Shown here: positions 28,268 through 35,856 of the stretch, one piece after another | Layout of the letters: every line of letters starts with the position of its first letter | How positions within the stretch are numbered: the stretch's first letter is position 1 | Made by a program: the position numbers and the translations under genes | NCBI RefSeq assembly: GCF_014641455.1 | Contig: NZ_BMHT01000001.1 | Location: forward strand, 248,001 to 312,000 | Source: Hymenobacter cavernae | GTDB taxonomy: Bacteria; Bacteroidota; Bacteroidia; Cytophagales; Hymenobacteraceae | Reading direction: 5' to 3' | Length of the DNA: 64,000 nucleotides | Notes under the pieces: model-generated | What the model saw: only the letters and a program-made list of their open reading frames with translations | Database searches by the model: none | Told to the model about the DNA's origin: nothing

Positions 28268-29608
28268 CTAAAACAGCGACTTAAACAAGTCGTTGAAGAT
28301 CACAAAGACCATTAAGCTCAGAATCAACACCATTCCTACTTTCTGGGCGTTTTCCAGGAATTTGTCGGAAGGCTTGCGGCCGGCTATCATCTCGTAGAGC
28401 AGGAACAGGACGTGGCCGCCATCGAGGGCCGGGATGGGCAGCAGGTTCATGAAGGCCAGCACCATCGAGAGCATTCCCGTTAGGGTCCAGAAGCGAATCC
28501 AGTCCCATTTGCCACCGTATTGCTGCGCAATCGCCATGGGGCCACCCAGCGACTTACGAGCCGAAGCCTCACCGCGGAAGATTTTGCCGAAGGCTTTCAC
28601 CTGCGTACCAATCACGCCAAACGCCTGTTTCGCACCCGCCGGCACCGACTCGGCCAGGCTGTAGTTGCGCGTGGCATAGTTCAGCAGCGACTTGGGCCGG
28701 AAACCTACTTTCCCTTCCTCATCCACGTTCACGGTGAGAGTCACAGGTGCTCCGCTCCGCTCCACGACTAAGGGCGTGGGCTTGCTGGCGTTGGTTTTTA
28801 AGGCTTGCTGTAATTCCGGAAAAAATTGAATTCTCTGCTTACCTACCTGCGTGATTCGGTCGCCGGGCTGCAAACCAGCTTTCGCGGCAGGTCCGCCTGG
28901 CACTACCTCATCTACCTGAAACGGATCGAGCGGCACCACGAAAGCTGCCTGGTCCTGATCGGAGAGGCGGTCCATAAAATCAGCCGGTACCCGGATGTCG
29001 ATGAGTTGCCCGTTGCGGTCGACGGTGTAGTAGCTATGGTTGCCGAGAACTACATCAGCGCTGTACACGTCGTTGAATTCGGTGAACGGCCGACCGTTAA
29101 TCTTCACGATCTTATCGCCCGTACGGAAGCCGATTTCCTGACCTAGCTTATTGGGCACTACGCCAAAGCGAACCTCGGAAGCGGGCAGGTAGCTTTCACC
29201 GTACTTGAACGTGAGGGCGGAGAAGATGACGATGCCGGTAATCACGTTCATGATGATGCCACCCAGCATCACAATCAGGCGCTGCCAGGCTGGCTTGGCG
29301 CGGAACTCGTTGGGCTGAGGCTCAGCAGCCAGCGAATCGGCATCCTGGGTTTCGTCGATCATGCCGTGAATGGCCACGTAGCCACCCAGCGGAAACCAAC
29401 CTAGGCCATATTCTGTCTCCCCGACTTTCTTCTTGAAAAGAGCGAAGTTGGCAACACCCGGCAGCGGAAACAGGAAATCGAAAAAGATATAAAACTTATC
29501 GACGCGGATCTTGAAGTATTTGGCGGAAGCGAAGTGCCCGAATTCGTGCAAGCCGACCAATATGGAAAGGCCAAGCAACATTTGGCCGGCCATGATGAGA
29601 ATTTCCAA
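28268..29608 (-). CDS. rseP: RIP zinc metalloprotease RseP (site-2 protease)
   Basis: Inner-membrane intramembrane protease, 446 residues, which cleaves anti-sigma factors and leftover signal peptides within the membrane. The HEFGH zinc motif is at residues 21-25 in the first membrane helix, and the third-ligand motif LDGGH lies near residue 395 (LLPIPALDGGHVLF). Two PDZ domains are suggested between them, around FGVVPNKLGQEIGFRTGDKIVKI and DEVVPGGPAAKAGLQPGDRITQV. The order and spacing match site-2 protease group I. The gene follows dxr on the same strand (a rseP-dxr neighbourhood seen in many bacteria), with a REP-like hairpin on each side. Catalytic residues are intact. Confidence 0.95.
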   Translation of the reverse strand: MEILIMAGQMLLGLSILVGLHEFGHFASAKYFKIRVDKFYIFFDFLFPLPGVANFALFKKKVGETEYGLGWFPLGGYVAIHGMIDETQDADSLAAEPQPNEFRAKPAWQRLIVMLGGIIMNVITGIVIFSALTFKYGESYLPASEVRFGVVPNKLGQEIGFRTGDKIVKINGRPFTEFNDVYSADVVLGNHSYYTVDRNGQLIDIRVPADFMDRLSDQDQAAFVVPLDPFQVDEVVPGGPAAKAGLQPGDRITQVGKQRIQFFPELQQALKTNASKPTPLVVERSGAPVTLTVNVDEEGKVGFRPKSLLNYATRNYSLAESVPAGAKQAFGVIGTQVKAFGKIFRGEASARKSLGGPMAIAQQYGGKWDWIRFWTLTGMLSMVLAFMNLLPIPALDGGHVLFLLYEMIAGRKPSDKFLENAQKVGMVLILSLMVFVIFNDLFKSLF

Positions 29609-29649
29609 GAGGAGAAGGGAATGGAGTTAAGGAGAAGGTAAAAACGTCG

Positions 29650-29729
29650 GTCATGCTGAGGTTGCGCGGTTAATCCCCAAGAATTGAGATTAGCATTGCA
29701 CGCGAGATGCTTCCTTGCGTCAGCATGAC
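29650..29729. repeat. Degenerate REP-like hairpin between rseP and dxr
   Basis: GTCATGCTGA (29650-29659) and TCAGCATGAC (29720-29729) form the ends of an imperfect hairpin that continues with GTTGCG/TTGCG. It resembles the perfect repeats at 27566, 28162 and 54842 but is eroded. Confidence 0.65.
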
Positions 29730-29759
29730 GTTGTATCGTAGGTAGCTGTGTAAGAACAC

Positions 29760-30929
29760 TTACAACCGCTTGACTAGTTCTTGCGCCACGCGCCGGGTTT
29801 CCTGGTCGGTGAGCACATAATCGTCGAGCGACGGTTCGGCAAGGTACGAAACCTTTGTGAGGCAGCTTTCCACCAGATCCGGCATTTGCAGAAAGCCGAT
29901 TTCGTCGCGCAAGAACCTGGCCACGGCAATTTCATTGGCAGCGTTGAGCACGCAAGGCGCATTGCCGCCCCGGCGCATAGCTTCAAAAGCTAGGGGAAGG
30001 TTGCGGAACGTGGCGCGGTCGGGCTGCTCGAAGGTGAGCTGCGGGTAGTCGAGGAAGGAGAAACGGGGAAAGCTGGACGGCAAACGCTCGGGGTAACCTA
30101 GGGCGTATTGGATAGGCAGCTTCATATCGGGCAGACCTAGCTGCGCTTTCAACGAACCATCTTCAAACTGCACGAGCGAGTGAATGATGCTCTGCGGATG
30201 CACGACCACGTCAATCTGCTCATCGGTGAGATTGAACAGCCACTTGGCCTCTATCACCTCCAAGCCTTTGTTCATCAGCGAGGCCGAGTCGATGGTGATC
30301 TTGGCGCCCATGTCCCAGTTCGGGTGCTTCAGCGCTTGGGCTTTCGTGACAGTAGCGAGCTGCTCGGCCGTGCGGCCGCGGAACGGTCCGCCGGAAGCCG
30401 TCAGAATAATCTTTTCAATGGGGTTCCGCTCCTCCCCTACCAGGCACTGAAAAATAGCGGAGTGCTCTGAATCGACGGGGTACAAGCCTACGCCGTGCTC
30501 TTTGACTAACTGCGTAATTAGCTGTCCGGCAACTACCAGCGTTTCTTTATTCGCCAGCGCAATCGTCTTGCCGGCTCGGATAGCGCGCACTGTGGGCAGC
30601 AACCCGGCATAGCCAACCATTGCGGTAAGCACCACATCGGCATCGTCGCGGCCGGCTACGTCGGCCAGGGCGGCAGGGCCAGCCAGCACCTCCGTTGGCT
30701 GCTGCGCCAGGGCCGTTTTTACAATTTCATACTTCGCCTCATCGCCGATAACTACGACGGCCGGCTGAAACTCGCGTGCTTGCTGCACCAGCAGATCAGC
30801 GTTGGACTGCGCAGAAAGAGCCGTAACCGTGAAACGGCCAGGATACGCACGGATAACGTCGAGCGCCTGCGTACCGATAGAACCAGTAGAGCCGAGCAGC
30901 GTGACGCGTTTGGGGTGGGTGAAGGACAT
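29760..30929 (-). CDS. dxr: 1-deoxy-D-xylulose 5-phosphate reductoisomerase
   Basis: Second committed step of the MEP isoprenoid pathway: DXP is rearranged and reduced with NADPH to 2-C-methyl-D-erythritol 4-phosphate. The product is 389 residues when started at MSFTHPKRVTLLGSTGSIG (30929); the start two codons upstream is also possible. The NADPH-binding motif is LLGSTGSIGTQ, the metal and substrate site is in PVDSEHSAIFQCL, and the flexible catalytic loop appears in HPNWDMGAKITIDSASLMNK. The C-terminal helical domain is complete. Cytoplasmic. It precedes rseP on the same strand with a degenerate REP-like hairpin between, and follows a GreA-like protein gene. Confidence 0.96.
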   Translation of the reverse strand: MSFTHPKRVTLLGSTGSIGTQALDVIRAYPGRFTVTALSAQSNADLLVQQAREFQPAVVVIGDEAKYEIVKTALAQQPTEVLAGPAALADVAGRDDADVVLTAMVGYAGLLPTVRAIRAGKTIALANKETLVVAGQLITQLVKEHGVGLYPVDSEHSAIFQCLVGEERNPIEKIILTASGGPFRGRTAEQLATVTKAQALKHPNWDMGAKITIDSASLMNKGLEVIEAKWLFNLTDEQIDVVVHPQSIIHSLVQFEDGSLKAQLGLPDMKLPIQYALGYPERLPSSFPRFSFLDYPQLTFEQPDRATFRNLPLAFEAMRRGGNAPCVLNAANEIAVARFLRDEIGFLQMPDLVESCLTKVSYLAEPSLDDYVLTDQETRRVAQELVKRL

Positions 30930-30960
30930 ATACAAAAGTAGCGCGCAAATTGGTTACGCG

Positions 30961-31410
30961 TTATTGCACCTGCTCCACCTGAATCTTCTTCCCATTAAAT
31001 AGCGCTTCCTCGCCTGCGCGTTTACCACTTAAAGCAACGGCTATGGGTGCCGCGGCTGATACAGCAAAGTATTCCTTGCTATCTACCGCCAGCTTGCCCG
31101 CGCTGATGCTGAGGTAAAACAAACCTAGGTTGGTCTGTACCAAGGCGCCGGGCCGCACGGTGTCGCACAGCTTTTCGGGGTCGATGCGTGCTAGCTCGGC
31201 TTGCAGCTTTAGGGCCTCGTTCAGCTGCACGGCGTTGCGGTTACGCTCTTCCTGGGCCATGGCGCGGCCTGTTTCGTACTTGTCGCCGGCGCTGCTTTTG
31301 GTTTCGTTGTTGGCGGATTCCTGGGCAGCCTGCATAGCCTGCTGGGAAGCATCGATGCGCTGTTGCACGTAGTCTTGGCAGGCGGCGTGGAGTTTACTTT
31401 TCAGACTCAT
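30961..31410 (-). CDS. GreA/GreB C-terminal-like protein
   Basis: A 149-residue cytoplasmic protein. The N-terminal half is a helical, probably coiled-coil region (ACQDYVQQRIDASQQAMQAA, AQEERNRNAVQLNEALKLQA). The C-terminal half resembles the GreA/GreB FKBP-like domain: VRPGALVQTNLGLFYLSIS, followed by SAAAPIAVALSGKRAGEEAL and NGKKIQVEQV. Proteins of this kind are common in Bacteroidota and are sometimes misnamed 3-oxoacyl-ACP synthase. The acidic tip residues of true GreA coiled coils are not visible, so I do not call it a transcription cleavage factor. Its 3' end is 31 bp from dxr and its 5' end overlaps the SMI1/KNR4 gene by 17 bp; all three are co-directional. Confidence 0.75.
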   Translation of the reverse strand: MSLKSKLHAACQDYVQQRIDASQQAMQAAQESANNETKSSAGDKYETGRAMAQEERNRNAVQLNEALKLQAELARIDPEKLCDTVRPGALVQTNLGLFYLSISAGKLAVDSKEYFAVSAAAPIAVALSGKRAGEEALFNGKKIQVEQVQ

Positions 31411-32038
31411 CCGATTCCGACTCCTCCTGTTTGAGTTCTCTGTAACTACTTAATGCTTCCTGCATTAGCTCGGCAAACGAACGGTAGCGGTTCGCTCCTG
31501 GCATCCAATTGGCGAAATGCCATGCTTCCCATTCACCATCGTGCTGTACTGCCGGATTTAAGGCTAGGAACCCGGCGTCTCCCCAATCAGAAATCATCAG
31601 ACAGCCTCGAAAGTATTCTCCACGCACTTGTCCATCAATCTGGCTATCATCATAGCGGAAGTATTCCTCATCCGGTACGCTGGGAATTGTCTCGACATCG
31701 CTTTCCCAAAGTTCCACCAAGTCTTTATCAGTATTTACCAGCCAATCTACTTTCGTGCAAGAGCGCAACCAGTAAGTAAAATAGTCAATGGGTCCAAACC
31801 CGTTTGCTGTTAGCAGAAACTCTCGGTAAGATGAAGGCAACTTTACTCCTAATCGCTGCTCCAAATTCAAAATTTCCTGCTCGGTTGCACCCGGTTCGCC
31901 TAACCATCCACTTTGTCGATACTTGTTTCTCAGAATGTTTGACGCATTACCGTCTATAAATTCTGGATCAGATAGAACTTCTTGGCTGATCTGTTTCAGA
32001 AGATCGGGCCAATTCACGATAATTTTGGTTTCTAGCAT
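31394..32038 (-). CDS. SMI1/KNR4 (SUKH-1) family protein
   Basis: A 214-residue cytoplasmic protein of the SUKH superfamily, whose members often serve as immunity proteins against polymorphic nuclease toxins. The core signature is visible: GATEQEILNLEQRLGVKLPS, then SYREFLLTANGFGP, and later CLMISDWGDAGFLALNP. The tail is acidic and Ser-rich. No toxin gene is adjacent, and the gene overlaps the GreA-like gene by 17 bp, so translation coupling is likely. Whether it protects against an incoming toxin or has a housekeeping role cannot be decided here. Confidence 0.82.
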   Translation of the reverse strand: MLETKIIVNWPDLLKQISQEVLSDPEFIDGNASNILRNKYRQSGWLGEPGATEQEILNLEQRLGVKLPSSYREFLLTANGFGPIDYFTYWLRSCTKVDWLVNTDKDLVELWESDVETIPSVPDEEYFRYDDSQIDGQVRGEYFRGCLMISDWGDAGFLALNPAVQHDGEWEAWHFANWMPGANRYRSFAELMQEALSSYRELKQEESESDESEK

Positions 32039-32076
32039 TTCGGCTGCTTTATCGTTAAAAGGGCTGCAAGCAGTAG

Positions 32077-32541
32077 CTATAAATCAGTATCGGCAAGGTT
32101 TTTCAGATCCAATTGGTCTTTGAGGCGGCCAGTGCTGGCTTTGTTCTGACGCAAATCGGCCAAGCTGATGAAGTTGATCGGCACTTCGTCTAAAACCTTT
32201 GTCTCCCGTTGCGCATAGCAGTGGTCGAAGTCGACTCCATCAACGGAAGTAAGCAGATCAATTCGCAGCGGGGCTACGCCTAATTGGACGATGGTATCGG
32301 GGGTACTGAAATCAGCAACGGTATAGCCCAAGCCTCCCAGGCCAAACTGCTGTAAAGTTGCGACAACGCGTTGGGCATTATCAGCGGTTGGTTTCACCCA
32401 CACATCAATGTCGCCGGTGGCACGCACGTAGCCGTAGCGGGCTACTGCGTAAGCACCTACAATCAGGTACTCAACGCGGTTGGCGTTTAATAACTCGACA
32501 AACTCTTTGTATTCCTCTGTAAGCTGGTTGGCTTGTGCCAT
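32077..32541 (-). CDS. Nucleotidyltransferase-fold protein
   Basis: A 154-residue protein of the minimal nucleotidyltransferase superfamily, started at MAQANQLTEEYKEFV (32541). The motif VEYLIVGAYAVARYGYVRAT, followed by GDIDVWV, is the GxxA-DxD pattern of AbiEii/DUF6036-type nucleotidyltransferases, and FRIDLLT-like PLRIDLLTSVDGVDF supplies the third acidic position. The gene overlaps the small gene at 32471-32698 by 71 bp. Pairs of a small helical protein and a nucleotidyltransferase of this kind are common in Bacteroidota and other phyla and resemble toxin-antitoxin or modification pairs, but the activity of this type is not established here. Neighbour genes are co-directional. Confidence 0.78.
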   Translation of the reverse strand: MAQANQLTEEYKEFVELLNANRVEYLIVGAYAVARYGYVRATGDIDVWVKPTADNAQRVVATLQQFGLGGLGYTVADFSTPDTIVQLGVAPLRIDLLTSVDGVDFDHCYAQRETKVLDEVPINFISLADLRQNKASTGRLKDQLDLKNLADTDL

Positions 32542-32698
32542 TGCTGAGAAAGTAAAAGGCATATACTTGCCGCCGGAGAAATTCTAATGCCTCCATACGC
32601 TCCTCCACTGTTTTCGTGCGCCAATAAGCGGCGTCATCGGCATCCTGATCGTGATGCAGCGAGGTCTTGCGGGCAGCAGTGCGGTCGAATTTGATCAT
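32471..32698 (-). CDS. Small partner protein of the nucleotidyltransferase
   Basis: A 75-residue basic-acidic protein, MIKFDRTAARKTSLHHDQDA at the start, then YWRTKTVEERMEALEFLRRQ and a C-terminal GIQRVCRVIKRQ. This pattern recurs as the first gene of nucleotidyltransferase pairs in bacteria. It overlaps the following nucleotidyltransferase gene by 71 bp, which means translational coupling. No known domain is recognised. The protein looks complete because the C-terminal IQRVCRVIKR segment is the normal end of the family. The Y-W-x-x-K-T-x-E-E-R motif is its most conserved feature. A toxin-antitoxin role is a guess. Confidence 0.65.
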   Translation of the reverse strand: MIKFDRTAARKTSLHHDQDADDAAYWRTKTVEERMEALEFLRRQVYAFYFLSNGTSQPAYRGIQRVCRVIKRQPR

Positions 32699-32749
32699 GA
32701 CTCAAGGTACGGGGTTTATTCGGTACTGTGTTGTGACCCTTTGCTTGAA

Positions 32750-33046
32750 TCACCAGCCAAACTTTATCACCAATACAGGTGCTAAAAAGCTCAATGCTAA
32801 CAAGCAGCCGTAGAAGCGCTTGGAGCTACTGAATAAGGCAAAACTTCCAATCACCAGCCAGTAAAATAGCGAGACAAGCAAAGCAAGTAAAACCGGGTAG
32901 ACGATAATTGTGCCTCGGCCGCACTCATCTAAGCGAGAGTGGTCAGCCGTGATTATTTGATATACGCGAAACCAGCCAGTGCAATACAGCAAGAGTCCAA
33001 CACAGGTTACTGGATATGAGCAAAGTAAGCGAGCTAACTTAGACAT
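32750..33046 (-). CDS. Small membrane protein of unknown function
   Basis: A 98-residue protein with three likely membrane helices: about residues 10-30 (LCSYPVTCVGLLLYCTGWF), 48-72 (IVYPVLLALLVSLFYWLVIG) and 80-96 (CLLALSFLAPVLVIKF). No domain is recognised. It lies between the GH3 gene and the nucleotidyltransferase pair on the same strand. It may be specific to this lineage; the coding call rests on the open frame, the ATG start and the clean hydrophobic pattern. Confidence 0.55.
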   Translation of the reverse strand: MSKLARLLCSYPVTCVGLLLYCTGWFRVYQIITADHSRLDECGRGTIIVYPVLLALLVSLFYWLVIGSFALFSSSKRFYGCLLALSFLAPVLVIKFGW

Positions 33047-33062
33047 ACCGCTTTATCACGCA

Positions 33063-34556
33063 TCAGGTAGAAAGTAACCCCTCAGCTACATTCCGATCAT
33101 TGCTTAACCTAGGTACTTTGTTCTGTCCACCTAGCTTTCCGAGGCTTTTCATGTAGCGCTGAAACGCTCCCGTCGGCAGCGCCGTGAGCCGGAGTGGCGC
33201 CAAAATATTACCGCTGAGTAAATCATCATAGTACACGTTGCGACGGCGCAAACCAGCATCCAATGCGGCGGCAAAAGCAGCGGCATCACGCGGCGGCGTG
33301 GCGAATTCTACCAGCCACTCGTGCTGCGAAGGCTCGGCAGGATTGTCGCTCACGCGGGGCGCCACGGTAAACTCGACCACATCGACCTCCGGAAATTGCA
33401 CCATCGCTTCGCGCAACGTTTGCTCCACTTCCTCCCCAATAACATGCTCCCCGAAAGCCGAGAGAAAGTGTTTGATACGGCCGCTCACCACCACGCGGTA
33501 CGGGTTCTTGCTCACGAAGCGCACGGTGTCGCCGAGACTGTAGCCCCACAGGCCGGCGTTGGTGTTGAGTACGAGGGCGTATTGCTTGTCCAGCTCGACA
33601 TCGCCAATCGTGAGCCTAGGTGGATTTGCCTCAAAGAACCGCTCGGCCGGGATGAACTCGTAGAAAATACCCGCATTCAGCAGCAGCAGCAGGCCGGGGT
33701 TGCCGGGCTCATCCTGGAAAGCAATAAAGCCTTCGGAAGCCGGAAACGTCTCGATGCTATCCACCGGCCGGCCGATGGTATCGAAAAGTTTCTTGCGGTA
33801 CGGCTCGAAGTTGACGCCGCCGTACACGAACAGGTTGAAGTCGGGAAACACATCCTTCACGGCTTTGCCAGTGCGCTGCGTGATGCGGTCGAAGTACATC
33901 TGCACCCACGGCGGAATACCCGAAATCAGCGTCATGCGCTGACCTAGGGTTTCGCCTACGATGTGGTCGAGCTTGGTTTCCCAATCCTCGATGGTGTTGG
34001 TTTGATAGCTAGGCAGCTGGTTACGACGCAGGTAAGCTGGCACATGATGGTTGACAATACCCGAAAGCCGCCCGGTGTGAATGCCATTCACCTGCTCTAG
34101 CTCCGGGCTGCCGGATAAAAAGATCAGCTTGCCATCGAGAAACTGGCTGCGGCCGGTGCGGTAGATGTAGTGCAGCAGCGCATCGCGGGCGCCGTTGATA
34201 TGGTTCGGGATGCTCGCTTTTGTCAGCGGAATGTACTTGGCGCCGGAGGTGGTGCCCGACGTTTTGGCCAAATACAGCGGCTGGCCCGGCCAGAGCACGT
34301 CGGCTTCGCCCTCCTTCACGCGGCTGATGTACGGGTACAGCGCCTCGTAGTCGCGCACGGGCACCTGGCGGGCTAGGTCGGTGGCGGTAGCAATGGCGCG
34401 GAAGTCATGGTCGTGACCGAAGGCCGTACGCGTACCTTGTGCCAGCAAGTCGGCCAGTACGTGTTGTTGCGTAGCCACCGGATTTTGCATCCACTGCTGA
34501 TACTGCCGATGCACAAGCGCTGCCAGCGGGCGACTAAGCGCCGATTTCAAACCCAT
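33063..34556 (-). CDS. GH3 auxin-responsive promoter family protein (acyl-adenylate/amide synthetase-like)
   Basis: A 497-residue protein of the GH3 family, part of the ANL adenylating superfamily; plant members join amino acids to jasmonate or auxin, bacterial roles are mostly unknown. The ATP-binding segment LYLAKTSGTTSGAKYIPLT (near residue 105) is the GH3 P-loop-like motif 1; VYGGVNFEPYRKKLF and ETFPASEGFIAFQDEPG are motifs 2 and 3. The C-terminal RFVSKNPYRVVVSGRIKHFL is followed by EHVIGEEVEQTL. The length is slightly shorter than plant GH3 proteins (about 600). The gene lies on the minus strand divergent from osmC. The substrate is not indicated by the context. Confidence 0.88.
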   Translation of the reverse strand: MGLKSALSRPLAALVHRQYQQWMQNPVATQQHVLADLLAQGTRTAFGHDHDFRAIATATDLARQVPVRDYEALYPYISRVKEGEADVLWPGQPLYLAKTSGTTSGAKYIPLTKASIPNHINGARDALLHYIYRTGRSQFLDGKLIFLSGSPELEQVNGIHTGRLSGIVNHHVPAYLRRNQLPSYQTNTIEDWETKLDHIVGETLGQRMTLISGIPPWVQMYFDRITQRTGKAVKDVFPDFNLFVYGGVNFEPYRKKLFDTIGRPVDSIETFPASEGFIAFQDEPGNPGLLLLLNAGIFYEFIPAERFFEANPPRLTIGDVELDKQYALVLNTNAGLWGYSLGDTVRFVSKNPYRVVVSGRIKHFLSAFGEHVIGEEVEQTLREAMVQFPEVDVVEFTVAPRVSDNPAEPSQHEWLVEFATPPRDAAAFAAALDAGLRRRNVYYDDLLSGNILAPLRLTALPTGAFQRYMKSLGKLGGQNKVPRLSNDRNVAEGLLST

Positions 34557-34754
34557 TCTGTTGGAGTAACGGAGTAAGTGAATACGCGAACCTAGGTTTT
34601 AGTGCCTGGCAGCGTACAACGCAGTTTCTTACGTAAGAAACGTGTTTGTGGCAAAGGTATAGGCTGTTCTACCAAATCATGGTTGAGTTCCTATCTTTCG
34701 CGGGGCTTGGCACGTATGCCTAGCTCACTTACTCACCTACTCAGTTACTCTATT

Positions 34755-35183
34755 ATGATTAACCAACGTGGCAACGCCGTTTGGAACGGCGACATCAAAG
34801 GCAGCGGCAACATCACCACCCAGAGCGGCACGGTCAGCGCGCCCTACTCCGTCGGCGCCCGGTTTGAAGGCCAGAAAGGCACCAACCCCGAGGAGCTGAT
34901 CGGGGCGGCGCACGCCGGCTGCTACACGATGTTCCTGACCAGCATCCTGACCAAAGACGGCAAGCAAGTAAAGCAAATCCGCACCGAGTCGAAGGTGAGC
35001 CTGGATACGTCGGGCGAGGTTCCGAAAATCGTCAAGATTTCCCTAACCACGGAAGGCGAAGTTGAAGGCGTTTCGCAGGAAGAATTTCAGCAATACGCCC
35101 AAAAAGCTAAGGAGCACTGCCCGGTTTCGCAGGTGTTGAGCGCCGTGCCTGAAATGGAGCTAGCCTCTGCCACCCTGAAGTAA
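34755..35183 (+). CDS. OsmC family organic hydroperoxide peroxiredoxin
   Basis: A 142-residue cytoplasmic peroxidase that reduces organic peroxides using two active-site cysteines. ATG 34755 is preferred over the start at 34602, because MINQRGNAVWNGDIKGSGNI is the typical OsmC beginning. The catalytic Cys56 is in AAHAGCYTMF and the resolving Cys122 in KEHCPVSQVLS; the arginine in SVGARFEGQKGTNPEEL fits the active site. It has the standard subfamily length. The upstream gap to the divergent GH3 gene is 198 bp and should hold its promoter; no OxyR or OhrR site is recognised. A partial inverted repeat (GAGTTGCCAGT near 35199 and its complement near 35262) follows. Confidence 0.93.
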   Translation: MINQRGNAVWNGDIKGSGNITTQSGTVSAPYSVGARFEGQKGTNPEELIGAAHAGCYTMFLTSILTKDGKQVKQIRTESKVSLDTSGEVPKIVKISLTTEGEVEGVSQEEFQQYAQKAKEHCPVSQVLSAVPEMELASATLK

Positions 35184-35297
35184 TCAGGGCTTAACTATGA
35201 GTTGCCAGTTGTCGGTTGTAGTTTTGGCCGCTGAATAACCTAGCTTATTCGCGCCCGGCGACTGGCAACTCCTTTCTTCGCACCGTTTTCTGCCTCT

Positions 35298-35786
35298 ATG
35301 CCTCCAGCTTTTACGCGTATTCGTCTTCAGCCCGCCAACACGGCCCGCATTCCGTTTTGGGGTCAGCTGTTCATTGGTACCCTCTGGATTCTCTACACGA
35401 TTTTCCTGATCTGGTCCGACTCGGGTCTGAACGACTACCACTTTCTGCACTACTTATTCCTGATCTTCAGCTTCGTGTACGTGGGCTACGTGCTAGTACA
35501 CAACGCCCCAATATTTGGCACTCAGAGCTACTTAGAGTTTACGCCGGGCTACATTGTGCACAAAAGCGGTTTGTTCCGGGCCAAGCAGGTATTTCCGGTA
35601 GAAGAAATCGGTTTGTTGGAATTTGTGCCCCAACAGCTGCGCGTGAGTCTGAAAAACGGGGAAATGTATGCCCTGAGCCTACGCGAGGTAAAAGGCTCGC
35701 GCCGCAAGCGTATTCTTCGCGAGCAGGTTCGCAGCTTTGCCAGCAAGAACAACATCCCACTCCACGATAATCTGCCGCCGGTTTAA
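35298..35786 (+). CDS. Hypothetical membrane protein with PH-like C-terminal domain
   Basis: A 162-residue protein with two membrane helices (about residues 20-42, FWGQLFIGTLWILYTIFLIW, and 50-70, LHYLFLIFSFVYVGYVLV), followed by a beta-rich cytoplasmic part (LEFTPGYIVHKSGLFRAKQV, FPVEEIGLLEFVPQQLRVSL) that looks like a PH-like or bPH_2-type fold, and a basic helix near the end. Similar small proteins are common in Bacteroidota and have no known function. It follows osmC on the same strand by 114 bp and has its own terminator at 35804-35829. Confidence 0.65.
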   Translation: MPPAFTRIRLQPANTARIPFWGQLFIGTLWILYTIFLIWSDSGLNDYHFLHYLFLIFSFVYVGYVLVHNAPIFGTQSYLEFTPGYIVHKSGLFRAKQVFPVEEIGLLEFVPQQLRVSLKNGEMYALSLREVKGSRRKRILREQVRSFASKNNIPLHDNLPPV

Positions 35787-35803
35787 TAGCTATCAGGAAA
35801 TAC

Positions 35804-35829
35804 AAAGCCCGCTTATAGCGGGCTTTTTT
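35804..35829. terminator. Rho-independent terminator between convergent genes (membrane protein / dnaA)
   Basis: AAAGCCCGC pairs with GCGGGCTTT across TTATA; a T-run follows and an A-run precedes. It can serve both the plus-strand membrane protein gene and the minus-strand dnaA. Confidence 0.85.
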
Positions 35830-35856
35830 GTTGTGCAACCTAGGTTGTTACGATTC

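Noticed and set aside
33321..33947. 208-codon open frame opposite the GH3 gene
   Set aside because: Antisense shadow of a well-supported gene with no domain likeness.
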